From the NCBI RefSeq assembly GCF_042678145.1, contig NZ_JBHUDG010000019.1, positions 76,705-140,704 on the forward strand: a stretch of 64,000 bases of DNA. The letters are read 5' to 3'. A program made the position numbers and the translations under genes. This document shows, piece after piece, positions 8,721 through 17,242 of the stretch. The DNA comes from Pseudopedobacter beijingensis. GTDB taxonomy: Bacteria > Bacteroidota > Bacteroidia > Sphingobacteriales > Sphingobacteriaceae. Numbering within the stretch: the first letter of the stretch is position 1; each line of letters begins with the position of its first letter. Under the pieces are notes generated by a model, which saw only the letters and a program-made list of their open reading frames with translations, was not told the DNA's origin and did no database searches.

Positions 8721-9713
8721 TTAGGAGTTTTTATCAGGAAAAGGTGGTTTATTTAAGTCTTTAAAGGTGTTTATTCTGGGTCTTACAATTTTTATACTGC
8801 GTTTAGAAAGCTCTAAACTGGCGTTTAACTCAAAACCTATTAATAGTATAAAAGAGTTTAGGTAAAGCCATATCATAATTACCATAAGTGTCCCGATAGA
8901 ACCGTATAGTTTATTGTAAGCTCCAAAATTGTTGATAAAGAAAGAAAATCCAATGGTGGTTAGTACGGCAAGAATAGTAGCCAACCAGGATCCAGGATTA
9001 AATAATTTCCATTTTTTTGCATTGGCTGGTCCATATCTGTATAGAATAGAGGTAGTAAAGCCGTAAACAGCAATAATAATGATCCAGCGACCAACAGCGA
9101 TTAGAAAAATCCAAAATCTGCTATCACCTAAGTCTAATTCTCGTTTAAAGGTGTTTAGTATAAATTCGGTAATTACAGTGATTGTTACACCTAGTATAAT
9201 AGAGAATGCTGTTAACAGGGTTAAGTTGAGTGCTACAAACCTCCTTTTTAACCAGGATCGCGTTTCCAGAATCAAGGAAGATTTGTTGAAAGCCCGCATT
9301 AATGTGTGTATACCATTTGTAGCAAAATATAACGCTAATAAAAAACCTATAGATAATAATCTTCCGTTTTGGTTTTTTACAATATCTTCTAAGGTTTCTT
9401 CAAAGGCTTTATAAGCATTTTCTGGTAATAACAATGCTATAATAGCCATTAACTGGTTTTGGAAATTCTTTATCGGTATATACGGAATTAATGTAAACAG
9501 GAAAATAATTGCTGGGAATATAGCCATCAGGAAATTATAGGCCAATGAAGAAGCTTTATTGGCTAAAGACTCTTTTTGTATTTCTTCAAAAAAGAAAGTG
9601 GCTACAGTATAAAGCGGTAAAGAATTAAATCCGGGTAACACAATGATTTTTGTCCAGGCTATAAACCTGCGATAAAAACCAAAGCGATGTAAAAATCTGT
9701 GCAATCCCTTCAT
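8721..9713 (-). CDS. YihY/BrkB-family inner membrane protein
   Basis: A 330-aa polytopic membrane protein of the YihY/BrkB (UPF0761) family, once misnamed RNase BN. It has about six transmembrane helices, the characteristic early segment KASSLAYNFLMAIFPAIIFL (about residues 52-71), and GSIGTLMVIMIWLYLNSFIL near residue 270. Function is unresolved; export or envelope roles have been proposed. It is the last gene of a minus-strand run (PASTA, rhodanese, mltG, thioesterase, yihY) with small gaps, 10 nt from the thioesterase gene, so it is probably co-transcribed. Confidence 0.9.
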   Translation of the reverse strand: MKGLHRFLHRFGFYRRFIAWTKIIVLPGFNSLPLYTVATFFFEEIQKESLANKASSLAYNFLMAIFPAIIFLFTLIPYIPIKNFQNQLMAIIALLLPENAYKAFEETLEDIVKNQNGRLLSIGFLLALYFATNGIHTLMRAFNKSSLILETRSWLKRRFVALNLTLLTAFSIILGVTITVITEFILNTFKRELDLGDSRFWIFLIAVGRWIIIIAVYGFTTSILYRYGPANAKKWKLFNPGSWLATILAVLTTIGFSFFINNFGAYNKLYGSIGTLMVIMIWLYLNSFILLIGFELNASLELSKRSIKIVRPRINTFKDLNKPPFPDKNS

Positions 9714-9723
9714 TCATCCTAAT

Positions 9724-10131
9724 TTAGTCAAAAAAAGGATTTAATCTGCTAGAGAAGTTATCAGGAGGCATACAGGGTTTGTTTTTTTCAATATCAACAA
9801 AAACCATAGTGGTTTCGCCTGTATGTACATGCTCGTTTTGTTCGTTAAAGATATCGTATTTAAACAGTATTCTTACTCCGGGCTTGTTAGGAATGGTTAC
9901 TTTGAGGGTGATATTTTCATCATATTTGATCGGTCTGAAAAACTTAGATTTCATTTCCAATACAGGTAACATTACCCCATCTTCCTCCATAGATTTGTAG
10001 GTCATCCCTAAACTTCTTAATGCTTCTGTGCGGCCTACTTCATAATAAGTGGCGTAATTGCCATTATATACGTAACCCATCTGGTCAACATCAGCATATC
10101 TAACACGAATCTGCGTCTCAAAAACAAACAT
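9724..10131 (-). CDS. Acyl-CoA thioesterase, YbgC/4HBT hotdog family
   Basis: A 135-aa hotdog-fold thioesterase that hydrolyses an acyl-CoA or acyl-ACP thioester. The N-terminal motif RVRYADVDQMGYVYNGNYAT carries the catalytic Asp of the 4-hydroxybenzoyl-CoA thioesterase family (here Asp18, D-x-M-G-x-V-x-N). A second hotdog protein with similar architecture lies at 13483-13896. It is the fourth gene of the envelope operon, 18 nt after mltG. The substrate is unknown; YbgC homologues are linked to the Tol-Pal system or phospholipid metabolism. Confidence 0.9.
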   Translation of the reverse strand: MFVFETQIRVRYADVDQMGYVYNGNYATYYEVGRTEALRSLGMTYKSMEEDGVMLPVLEMKSKFFRPIKYDENITLKVTIPNKPGVRILFKYDIFNEQNEHVHTGETTMVFVDIEKNKPCMPPDNFSSRLNPFFD

Positions 10132-10149
10132 GCTTATCTGATTTATTAA

Positions 10150-11199
10150 TTATTTTTTGATATTTCTTTCATTGAGGGCCTGTTGAAACTTGCGGGCATT
10201 TACCAGATGCTCGGCAAGAGTAGAGGCAAAGTTATGATAACCGGAAAAATCTTCTTTTGCACACATGTAAATATATTGATGGGAAACAGGGTTTAATGTA
10301 GCATCTATAGCGGCAATAGAGGGCATCATAATCGGTCCTGGAGGCAAGCCTTTAATTCTATATGTATTGTAAGGAGATTCTTTAGATAAATGCTTGTTAA
10401 GCACTCTTCTTATGGTGAAATCATTATTGGCAAATATAACTGTCGGATCTGCTTCTAATTTTATTCCTTTTCGTAATCTGTTGAGGTAAAGACCGGCAAT
10501 AGTGGGCATTTCACTGTCAGCTAAAGCTTCGGCATCGACTATGGAGGCTAAAATAGTGACCTGTTGAGGTGTTAAATTAAGTGCTTCGGCTTTTTTTAAT
10601 CTTTCAGAATCCCAAAATGTTTTAAACTCTTTGTTCATCCTTAAAAAGAAATCTTTTGCGCTAATATTCCAGAACATCTGATAAGAGTTTGGAATAAACA
10701 TGGTGTATATATTATCTGTTGTGAAACCATATTCGGACACAAAAGCTGCGGAATCCATCAGATTTACCAAAGAAGCAGAATCAAACTCAAGTTTTTTTGA
10801 AACCATACCGGCAAGACTTTCTTTTAACCTTACGTTACGGAATGAAATATTAACGGGTTCTTGATTGCCTACAATAAGCATGTTAACAATTGTCCTGTTA
10901 TTCATTCCCGGTAAAATAGCGTATTTACCAGATTTAAATTTCTTTTCCAGTTCTTTGTCTTTAGCTAAATCAAAGAAATAGGCTGGACGTTTTAATAAAT
11001 TATGTTTGGCTATGGAGTCCTGTAACTGCTTGTAAGTTGCGTTTGTTGGAATATATAAGTAGGTTTTTTCCTCTATTTTTGTGTTTGCCGCAAAATATTT
11101 GTAGTAAAATTTAGGTATAATGGAGGAGGCTACAACCAATATAATTAACAGCGCTACTATAAGGGCTTTCTTTTTTCCTGACATATTTTTCTTTACCAT
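10150..11199 (-). CDS. mltG: Endolytic murein transglycosylase MltG
   Basis: A 349-aa membrane-anchored lytic transglycosylase that cuts nascent peptidoglycan strands and acts as a glycan chain terminator. A single N-terminal TM helix (residues 11-29) is followed by a LysM-like region and the YceG catalytic domain. ILASIVDAEALADSEMPTIA holds the conserved catalytic glutamate (E224), and LYLNRLRKGIKLEADPTVIF follows as in MltG. A normal-length homologue with no missing key residue. It lies 32 nt downstream of the rhodanese gene within the envelope operon. Confidence 0.95.
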   Translation of the reverse strand: MVKKNMSGKKKALIVALLIILVVASSIIPKFYYKYFAANTKIEEKTYLYIPTNATYKQLQDSIAKHNLLKRPAYFFDLAKDKELEKKFKSGKYAILPGMNNRTIVNMLIVGNQEPVNISFRNVRLKESLAGMVSKKLEFDSASLVNLMDSAAFVSEYGFTTDNIYTMFIPNSYQMFWNISAKDFFLRMNKEFKTFWDSERLKKAEALNLTPQQVTILASIVDAEALADSEMPTIAGLYLNRLRKGIKLEADPTVIFANNDFTIRRVLNKHLSKESPYNTYRIKGLPPGPIMMPSIAAIDATLNPVSHQYIYMCAKEDFSGYHNFASTLAEHLVNARKFQQALNERNIKK

Positions 11200-11231
11200 A
11201 ATTGTATGATTAATTTCGGATAGTCTTTTTC

Positions 11232-11537
11232 TTATAAATATTGTTGTAGTTTAACCAATCCACCTGTTAGGTTTCTTACGTTTTTAAAACCGTTTTGTTG
11301 TAATATAGTTTTAGCTGTTTTACTTCTGATGCCTCTTTGGCAGATAACAATAATCTCCTGATTTTTGTCTAGTTCAAGTTCTTCCTCGTCAATAGACTGC
11401 TGGATTTTAGCTAAAGGAATGTTAATACCGCCAATGTTATAGGTATGGTATTCTAATGCTTCTCTAACGTCCAGAATAAAGGGAAGTTTCAACTCTTGCA
11501 GTAACTTTAAAAAGTCTTCTGACTGTATGTCTTCCAT
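11232..11537 (-). CDS. Rhodanese-like domain protein
   Basis: A 101-aa single-domain rhodanese. The active-site cysteine is C66 in IIVICQRGIRSK, with LDVREALEYHTYNIGGINIP as the conserved N-terminal half. Such proteins carry sulfane sulfur as a persulfide on the cysteine; the acceptor here is unknown. The start codon overlaps the stop of the PASTA gene by one base (TAATG), indicating translational coupling. Confidence 0.92.
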   Translation of the reverse strand: MEDIQSEDFLKLLQELKLPFILDVREALEYHTYNIGGINIPLAKIQQSIDEEELELDKNQEIIVICQRGIRSKTAKTILQQNGFKNVRNLTGGLVKLQQYL

Positions 11538-12304
11538 TATTGGTTTGATAAAACTAGGTTAATTCTGGTACCAATACTAACTCTTACTGTTGAGTCTTGC
11601 ACATTAGGAAACTGTCTGATGACTACAGCATTTGAAGAATCGGAAACGGCGCCTTCAAATTCTACATTTCCCAGTGTTAATGAAGCTCCTTTAATAGAGA
11701 ATTTTGCTTCGCTTAATGTTAAGCCTCTAAAGTCTGGTACTTCTACTTCTGCGGCTCCCATTCCGTCACCTAAAATCAGGCTTATTTTTGAACCTTTCGG
11801 TATTTTTTGTCCAATTCTCAAAGATTGATTGGCAAAAGAAAATCCCAATACAGCGTCTCGGGCTATATCAGATCTGTAAATAGTATCTCCAATTTTTAAC
11901 CCATAATTTTCCAATATAGCTTTAGCTTCCAGAAAGGTTTTGTTTTCGATATCTGGAAAAGTAACATCTGGTGTTTGCGAGCTTACAATGGTTAAATATA
12001 TAATCCTATTAGTTTTAACATTGGTTTCCGGATCTGGATCCTGCTCCAGAACTAAGCCAGGCTCTTTATCCATTACAAATACGGAGTCTATTTTGTAACG
12101 CAATCCATTTTCATCTAATATACGGATGGCATTGTCAACTTTTAATCCTTTTACTTTAGGTACAGCAAGACCTTCGCCATGTTTGGTGTAAAATCTTAAG
12201 CTAAAGAAAATAATAAATATCAGTGCGATAATAGAAACTGAAGCAATAATCAATTGCTTGCGAAACTCTGGTGTGGCTAGGTACTTAAAAAACTTATTCA
12301 TCAA
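11537..12304 (-). CDS. PASTA-domain membrane protein
   Basis: A 255-aa protein with a short cytoplasmic N-terminus, one TM helix (about residues 18-40) and three consecutive PASTA domains (about 47-110, 113-180, 187-254). Each begins with a V/F-P-x-x-x-G/N-x-(S/T/D)-x-x-E/N-A pattern. PASTA domains bind peptidoglycan or beta-lactam-like ligands in kinases and PBPs, but no kinase or transpeptidase domain is present. It is divergent from D-Ala-D-Ala ligase and translationally coupled to the rhodanese gene, upstream of mltG, so a cell-wall role is likely. Confidence 0.9.
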   Translation of the reverse strand: MMNKFFKYLATPEFRKQLIIASVSIIALIFIIFFSLRFYTKHGEGLAVPKVKGLKVDNAIRILDENGLRYKIDSVFVMDKEPGLVLEQDPDPETNVKTNRIIYLTIVSSQTPDVTFPDIENKTFLEAKAILENYGLKIGDTIYRSDIARDAVLGFSFANQSLRIGQKIPKGSKISLILGDGMGAAEVEVPDFRGLTLSEAKFSIKGASLTLGNVEFEGAVSDSSNAVVIRQFPNVQDSTVRVSIGTRINLVLSNQ

Positions 12305-12331
12305 GTCTTATTAATATCAAAAATTGTACCT

Positions 12332-12365
12332 CAAACTTAGCCAAAAAACAGGAAACTGAATCAAA
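12332..12365 (-). promoter_or_regulatory. Candidate promoter of the PASTA-mltG operon
   Basis: On the minus strand TAAGTTTG (12332-12339) matches TAnnTTTG, with TTTG (12362-12365) 22 nt upstream, slightly longer than usual. It would give a leader of about 22 nt before the PASTA gene. Confidence 0.5.
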
Positions 12366-12484
12366 ATATATTTTTTTAGATTTCAGGATAGGACTTTGTA
12401 GATATTATTTCTGATTGCTTCTGGATGTTGAGAAATTGACGTTGTAAAAAATCAAAAATCTTAAAACTTAAAAATATTATAATC

Positions 12485-12492
12485 TATATTTG
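12485..12492 (+). promoter_or_regulatory. -7 element immediately before ddl
   Basis: TATATTTG matches TAnnTTTG exactly but ends only 7 nt before the ATG of ddl, so a transcript started from it would be nearly leaderless. No clear -33 element is visible, so a chance match is possible. Confidence 0.35.
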
Positions 12493-12499
12493 AATCATC

Positions 12500-13486
12500 A
12501 TGAAGAAGAATATTGCTTTAGTTGCCGGAGGTTTTACAGGAGAGTCTGTAGTATCTTTAAATAGTGCCAAAACGGTAGAAAAACACCTGAATAAATCAAA
12601 ATATAATGTTTATAACATTATACTTGAAAGAGACAGATGGTATTATAATGATGTAAATAACGAAATTGTACTTATTGATAAGAACGATTTTTCTTTGACA
12701 TTGAATGGCGAGAAAATCAAATTTGATTGTGCTTTCATTATTATCCATGGTATCCCGGGTGAAGACGGTAAATTACAGGGGTATTTTGATATGATTGGAT
12801 TGCCTTATACCAGTTGTGATTCTACTTCTTCTGCGCTTACCATGAATAAAGGTTACACTAAACAAGTGGTTGCTGCAATAGAACAACTTCATGTAGCAAA
12901 GTCTGTTCAGTTATTTTCTTTAGCATCCTATGCTCAGGATAGAATTATAGAAAAATTAAAACTGCCTGTTTTTGTAAAACCTAATAATGGGGGAAGCAGT
13001 ATTGGAATGTCTAAAGTGTCTGACTGGGCAGATTTAGATGTTGCAGTAGAGAAGGCTTTTAATGAGGGGTCAGAGGTGTTAATTGAGGAATTTATATCAG
13101 GACGTGAGTTTACGGTTGGGGTGTATAGGGTAGAGGGAGAAACTCGTGTTTTGCCTATTACGGAGGTTATAACTACTAAAGAGTTTTTTGATTATGAGGC
13201 TAAGTATGTTCCCGGATTAACTAATGAAGTGACTCCTGCACAGTTAGATGAGCATATTGTAGAAAGAGTGGAAGAGATTGTTAAACAGGCTTATATACAG
13301 CTAAATTGTAAGGGAATGGTGCGGATTGATTTTATTTTGGATAAGTTACACCACGATTTTTATTTTATTGAAGTAAATACTATTCCCGGACAATCAGAGA
13401 ATAGTATTATACCACAACAAGTAAGGGCAGCGGGTTTAACGCTGGAATATTTTTATGGTGCTTTGGTAGAAGAAGCTATACGTTAA
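12500..13486 (+). CDS. ddl: D-alanine--D-alanine ligase
   Basis: Cytoplasmic ATP-grasp enzyme that joins two D-alanines for the peptidoglycan stem peptide. Length 328 aa is normal. The N-terminal motif IALVAGGFTGESVVSLNSA, the ATP-grasp lysine/glycine loop VFVKPNNGGSSIGMSKV (about residue 160), FISGREFTVGV, and the C-terminal metal-binding FIEVNTIPGQSENSIIPQQ are all present. It is divergent from the PASTA/mltG operon. Its last 4 nt overlap the convergent thioesterase gene. Confidence 0.97.
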   Translation: MKKNIALVAGGFTGESVVSLNSAKTVEKHLNKSKYNVYNIILERDRWYYNDVNNEIVLIDKNDFSLTLNGEKIKFDCAFIIIHGIPGEDGKLQGYFDMIGLPYTSCDSTSSALTMNKGYTKQVVAAIEQLHVAKSVQLFSLASYAQDRIIEKLKLPVFVKPNNGGSSIGMSKVSDWADLDVAVEKAFNEGSEVLIEEFISGREFTVGVYRVEGETRVLPITEVITTKEFFDYEAKYVPGLTNEVTPAQLDEHIVERVEEIVKQAYIQLNCKGMVRIDFILDKLHHDFYFIEVNTIPGQSENSIIPQQVRAAGLTLEYFYGALVEEAIR

Positions 13487-13896
13487 ATACTGTAAAGTTT
13501 AACAACTTCTTCGGGAATTGAAATACTTTTTCCTGTTTTAAGATTTATCATAATGAAATAGAACCAGCCAATAGTGCTGGTTTTGTTTGTTTTGAGGTTG
13601 GTAATGGTAAATTCTACTTTGCAACCTCTGGATGTGATATCTACAATACCGGTTTCTACTTCAAAAGTATCGCTTAACTGAAGAGGGCGTTTATATTCTA
13701 TATGAACTTTGTGTACAACCCATCCATAGCCTAACTCTAAAAACTTTTCCATAGACATTCCATAATAGAGTTCCATTTGTTCATATCTGGCAGCCAATAC
13801 GTAATCAAGGTATTTGCTGTTATGTACATGGTTAAACATGTCTATGTCATCTGGTCTTACTTTATGGTTTGTTTTAAATTTTTTAAAGTTGCTCAT
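13483..13896 (-). CDS. Acyl-CoA thioesterase-like hotdog protein (4HBT family)
   Basis: A 137-aa hotdog-fold protein. The segment VRPDDIDMFNHVHNSKYLDY contains the conserved Asp and Asn-His pattern of the 4HBT/FatA-like thioesterases. Resemblance to the YbgC-like protein at 9724 shows it is a distant paralogue. It stands alone, convergent with ddl and overlapping it by 4 nt, so the two transcripts must overlap. The substrate is unknown. Confidence 0.87.
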   Translation of the reverse strand: MSNFKKFKTNHKVRPDDIDMFNHVHNSKYLDYVLAARYEQMELYYGMSMEKFLELGYGWVVHKVHIEYKRPLQLSDTFEVETGIVDITSRGCKVEFTITNLKTNKTSTIGWFYFIMINLKTGKSISIPEEVVKLYSI

Positions 13897-14070
13897 GAAT
13901 ATAAATTAATCCGGTTGTACGTGTTCCCGTTCTTTGCGGCGAAAATAAGCTATAAATTTGATTTTTAGGTAATTGTTTTTTTTATAGCTGTTGCGCGCAG
14001 CAATAAAAATTGTTTGCGATAGAGAGAAGAATGTATACATCTAGGGTTTCTTAAAATAAATTTGTAACTG

Positions 14071-14103
14071 TTTGAATATATTGGTGATTTAATCGTACCT
14101 TTG
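14071..14103 (+). promoter_or_regulatory. Consensus Bacteroidota promoter of rpsO
   Basis: TTTG at 14071-14074 and TACCTTTG at 14096-14103 are separated by 21 nt, fitting the Bacteroidota housekeeping consensus. The predicted leader to the rpsO ATG is about 38 nt, enough room for S15 autoregulatory structure, although none is obvious. Confidence 0.75.
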
Positions 14104-14147
14104 CAGGCAATTAATTAAATTTTTTACGCTTTAATATTATTCAGGTA

Positions 14148-14432
14148 ATGTATTTAAGTACAGAGAAGAAGAAAGAAATCTTCAAAGAACACGGAAATTC
14201 TGAAACTAACACTGGTTCTGCTGAAGGACAAGTAGCTTTATTTACTTACAGAATTGCTCACTTAACAGGGCATTTGAAAAGTAACAGAAAAGACTTTTCT
14301 ACACAGTTAGCACTACAAAAACTAGTTGGTAAAAGAAGAGCGTTGTTGGCTTATCTTTATAAAAAAGATATCAATAGATATAGAGCTATCATTAAATCTT
14401 TAGGATTAAGAGATATCATCAAATCTATCTAA
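14148..14432 (+). CDS. rpsO: 30S ribosomal protein S15
   Basis: Small-subunit protein that binds 16S rRNA early in 30S assembly. The sequence carries the S15 signature: HGNSETNTGSAEGQVALFTY, then LTGHLKSNRKDFSTQLALQK and LVGKRRALLAYLYKKD. At 94 aa it is slightly longer than the usual 89 owing to a C-terminal tail. It has its own consensus promoter and is followed by a strong terminator. The pnp gene, often adjacent to rpsO in bacteria, lies 9.5 kb away on the same strand. Confidence 0.97.
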   Translation: MYLSTEKKKEIFKEHGNSETNTGSAEGQVALFTYRIAHLTGHLKSNRKDFSTQLALQKLVGKRRALLAYLYKKDINRYRAIIKSLGLRDIIKSI

Positions 14433-14454
14433 TTTTTTTAGATTTTAAGACTTC

Positions 14455-14496
14455 AAAAAAAGCTTCTGGATTTTATTCAGAAGCTTTTTTCTTTTT
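14455..14496. terminator. Bidirectional intrinsic terminator, rpsO / CBS-DUF294 gene
   Basis: AAAAAAAGCTTCTG and CAGAAGCTTTTTTC form a long stem with a 9-nt loop, T-rich on both strands in the respective orientations. It separates two convergent genes and probably serves both. Confidence 0.88.
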
Positions 14497-14500
14497 AAGG

Positions 14501-16408
14501 TTATCCTAATACGCTATTGGTAAAACGCATTTTTATACCTGTCTGGAAATTTTGTATGGTTTTAAATATTTCTCTGATTGTAGCTTTCTCAATTTTAGTG
14601 AGGTTTCTGATAGGGATGTAGTTGTCTGGTTCAGATTTTTCAACAATAATCTGGTTGGCCTGATTTTTTAATCTTAACCCCATCAAGTAATAATAGGATT
14701 GGCTAAGTTCATGATACTGCGTTTCTGTGAAAATCCCAATTTCAGTAAGTTTTTTTAGTCTTTCTCCAGTGTTTTCCCCGTAAATTCTGTTTTTAAGAGC
14801 GTATACCCGTACCAGGTCAACAATAGGAGTCATCGCATTTTTAATATCAAATACTTCTGATTTACCTATTGTTTGTGTTCTTATTGTATTGAAAAATGTT
14901 AAAGGAGGTTCATACTGCAATGCGTTTTTTGCTATATGTACAAAAAAACGTTCTATTGGTTTTTGAAGTTCGATATCCAGAAATTCTTTGAGTTGCTGGA
15001 TAATAGCTTTATCCCCATATAAATATCGGCAGTCAAAAAAAGTGGAAAATTTCACTGCGTTTTCAGGCACAGATTCTTCTATCCATTTTTTATAATTTCT
15101 TTGCCAGTGAGAAAGCGAGTGTGTCCAGTCTGGATTACTGGCCATGTAACCGCCTTTGCAATACACGAAACCAATTTGATGTAACTGATCCGATACCCGC
15201 CTTGCAAATTCAAGAAAATATTTACGTACCAGTTCCCGCTGCTCATTCGCTTTATCTTCGTATATAATTGCGTTATCCTGATCTGTTTTTAAGGTTTGTT
15301 CTTTTCTGCCTTCGCTACCGGTTACCATAAACACGAATTTGGCTGGAGGTTCTCCCATTTCGCCAATAACCTTTTCTATGACTTTTATGGCTATGGTATC
15401 GGCAATAGTGGTAATTACCTGGTTTACAATTTCAGAATGTACTCCACGACCTAATAATTGATTAATCATTTCGGGAACGTAATCCCACTTTTGTTTTAGC
15501 TCTTCTACAGTAATAGCTAATTTTACAGATTGTATAAAAACTAAGGGTGATTGAGCCTGTTCACTTAAAAGCCTGTTCCTGCTTAGAAAACCAACATATT
15601 TTTGGTCTTTTTCTACTAATAGATATTTAGATTTGGTTCTGAACATCATTAGGACTGCTTCGTAAAGGTAGGCTTGACTGGAAATAGAAACGATAGGATT
15701 ATCCATTACGGATGAGATCTTATTGTTGGCATCTAATCTTTTGGCAATCACATTATCTCTTAAGGTGATGTCTGTGGTGTAACCAACAATATTGTCTTCA
15801 TTGTCTTTTACAAACAGGCAGCTTACTTTATTTTCTGCCATGTGTATAGCGGCTTCGTAAATAGGAGTATCTGTATTGCAAGAAACAATATTTTTATATA
15901 TAATGCCTTCTATTTTTCTGGAATATAGTTGCTCTGCAGCAATATAACTTTCTTCAAAAGAAGCGGGTTTTTTAACAAAGTGAGAAAACTCTTCGTTAAG
16001 CATCCGCTGGCCAAAATCTGTGGTGTAATATTGAAAGAAATCTTCATAAGCGTTACATAGCTCAATAAAATCTTTTCTGGGTAAGGTATATACGATAGTG
16101 TTCTTTTTTGCAATTACAGATTTTAGGGCTTTGGTTCTGTTTAGTAAAATTGATATACCACCAAAACAATAAGGTGTGTGATGTATTTCTATAGATCTTT
16201 TGTTTTCTGCCCCGTCAAAAAAGAATGTTTCGTATTCACCTTCCGAAATGAAGTCAACACCTTTCATTTCTGTAATCTCTTGCCTGTAGGCAAGTGTGTC
16301 TTTAGTATATTTTGTTTCTTTTAAAGATTCTGCAACCCCTTCTATAACGTTTTCAGGAAGCAGGTTAAAAGGAGTGGTATTCATTAAAAGTTCTACTAAC
16401 TTTTTCAT
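14501..16408 (-). CDS. Cyclic-nucleotide-binding/CBS/DUF294 putative nucleotidyltransferase
   Basis: A 635-aa cytoplasmic signalling protein with three modules. A cNMP-binding-like jelly roll (about residues 10-140) comes first, then a CBS pair (about 165-290), then a GlnD-like DUF294 nucleotidyltransferase domain (about 330-470) and its C-terminal partner (about 485-630). The nucleotidyltransferase motif is intact: TGSEGRKEQTLKTDQDNAII gives G-S and D-x-D. Proteins of this architecture are proposed nucleotidyltransferases with unknown target. The next gene in the same direction (16539) is a DnaQ-like exonuclease; this pairing recurs in other bacteria as I recall it. Confidence 0.88.
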   Translation of the reverse strand: MKKLVELLMNTTPFNLLPENVIEGVAESLKETKYTKDTLAYRQEITEMKGVDFISEGEYETFFFDGAENKRSIEIHHTPYCFGGISILLNRTKALKSVIAKKNTIVYTLPRKDFIELCNAYEDFFQYYTTDFGQRMLNEEFSHFVKKPASFEESYIAAEQLYSRKIEGIIYKNIVSCNTDTPIYEAAIHMAENKVSCLFVKDNEDNIVGYTTDITLRDNVIAKRLDANNKISSVMDNPIVSISSQAYLYEAVLMMFRTKSKYLLVEKDQKYVGFLSRNRLLSEQAQSPLVFIQSVKLAITVEELKQKWDYVPEMINQLLGRGVHSEIVNQVITTIADTIAIKVIEKVIGEMGEPPAKFVFMVTGSEGRKEQTLKTDQDNAIIYEDKANEQRELVRKYFLEFARRVSDQLHQIGFVYCKGGYMASNPDWTHSLSHWQRNYKKWIEESVPENAVKFSTFFDCRYLYGDKAIIQQLKEFLDIELQKPIERFFVHIAKNALQYEPPLTFFNTIRTQTIGKSEVFDIKNAMTPIVDLVRVYALKNRIYGENTGERLKKLTEIGIFTETQYHELSQSYYYLMGLRLKNQANQIIVEKSEPDNYIPIRNLTKIEKATIREIFKTIQNFQTGIKMRFTNSVLG

Positions 16409-16538
16409 CCTATCAATTCTTTGAGATATTAACGGTATTGGATACTTTTATAATATTAATATGGCGTTATTATTTATTGGTAAGATATTAAAAACATGTT
16501 TGTGTACAAAACAAAATGCTTACAACACTTAGTTAAAC

Positions 16539-17168
16539 TTACAACTGCTTAATATGTTCTATAAAATAAGCCTGTTGTTGTGTAATATCTTCCTCATCTA
16601 TTTCTCCTTGTTTTACTAACTCAAAAAAACATTTTGCAGTTACTTCTGCATCTGTTAATGCGTTATGCATGTTGTTTGGATCTTCACCAAATAAGTATTT
16701 ATAAAGTGCCGGTAGTCGTAGAAATCTATATTGCGGATTTTTAGCATATTTTCTGCTATTTAACATAGTGCAGAATAAATTAGATTTTGCGATGAAATGT
16801 TTTAAACCAGCTCTTTTAAAATCTACGTTAAGTATATGAAGGTCAAGTTCTATAAAATGACCAATAATCAGGGGATTATATTTTTTGATATCGTAGGCTA
16901 ATTTTCTAAGTACTGGTTTTCTTTTAATTCCGTATTCACGTAAAAAATCAAGAGTTATGCCATGTATCTTCTGGGATGATTTATCTATAGTAAATTCTTC
17001 TTCAAAAATATAATGGTTTTCTCTTTTGATTTCTTTGCCATCTTTATCAAAAATTATCCATGCAATTTGTATAGCAAAAGGCCAATTATCTAAATTGGAA
17101 TATGGTGAATCCCATTTTTTAGGTAATCCGGATGTTTCTGTATCAATAAATATCAGGTAATCTTTCAA
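16539..17168 (-). CDS. DnaQ-like 3'-5' exonuclease (DEDDh)
   Basis: A 209-aa exonuclease-fold protein. The acidic metal ligands are visible: D9 and E11 in FIDTETSGLP, the central Asp in GHFIELDLHIL, and the terminal HNALTDAEVTA with the DEDDh His and Asp. It resembles the epsilon proofreading fold but is a stand-alone protein. The start is TTG; no in-frame ATG exists near the fold start. It lies 130 nt upstream of the CBS-DUF294 gene on the same strand, and the two are probably functionally linked. The substrate (DNA, RNA or oligonucleotide) is unknown. Confidence 0.87.
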   Translation of the reverse strand: MKDYLIFIDTETSGLPKKWDSPYSNLDNWPFAIQIAWIIFDKDGKEIKRENHYIFEEEFTIDKSSQKIHGITLDFLREYGIKRKPVLRKLAYDIKKYNPLIIGHFIELDLHILNVDFKRAGLKHFIAKSNLFCTMLNSRKYAKNPQYRFLRLPALYKYLFGEDPNNMHNALTDAEVTAKCFFELVKQGEIDEEDITQQQAYFIEHIKQL

Positions 17169-17242
17169 TACGGTATTTAATTGAGCTGATAAATATATTA
17201 AATAGATAGCACAATTAATAAGCCGTTATTTGTTGTTAAGGA

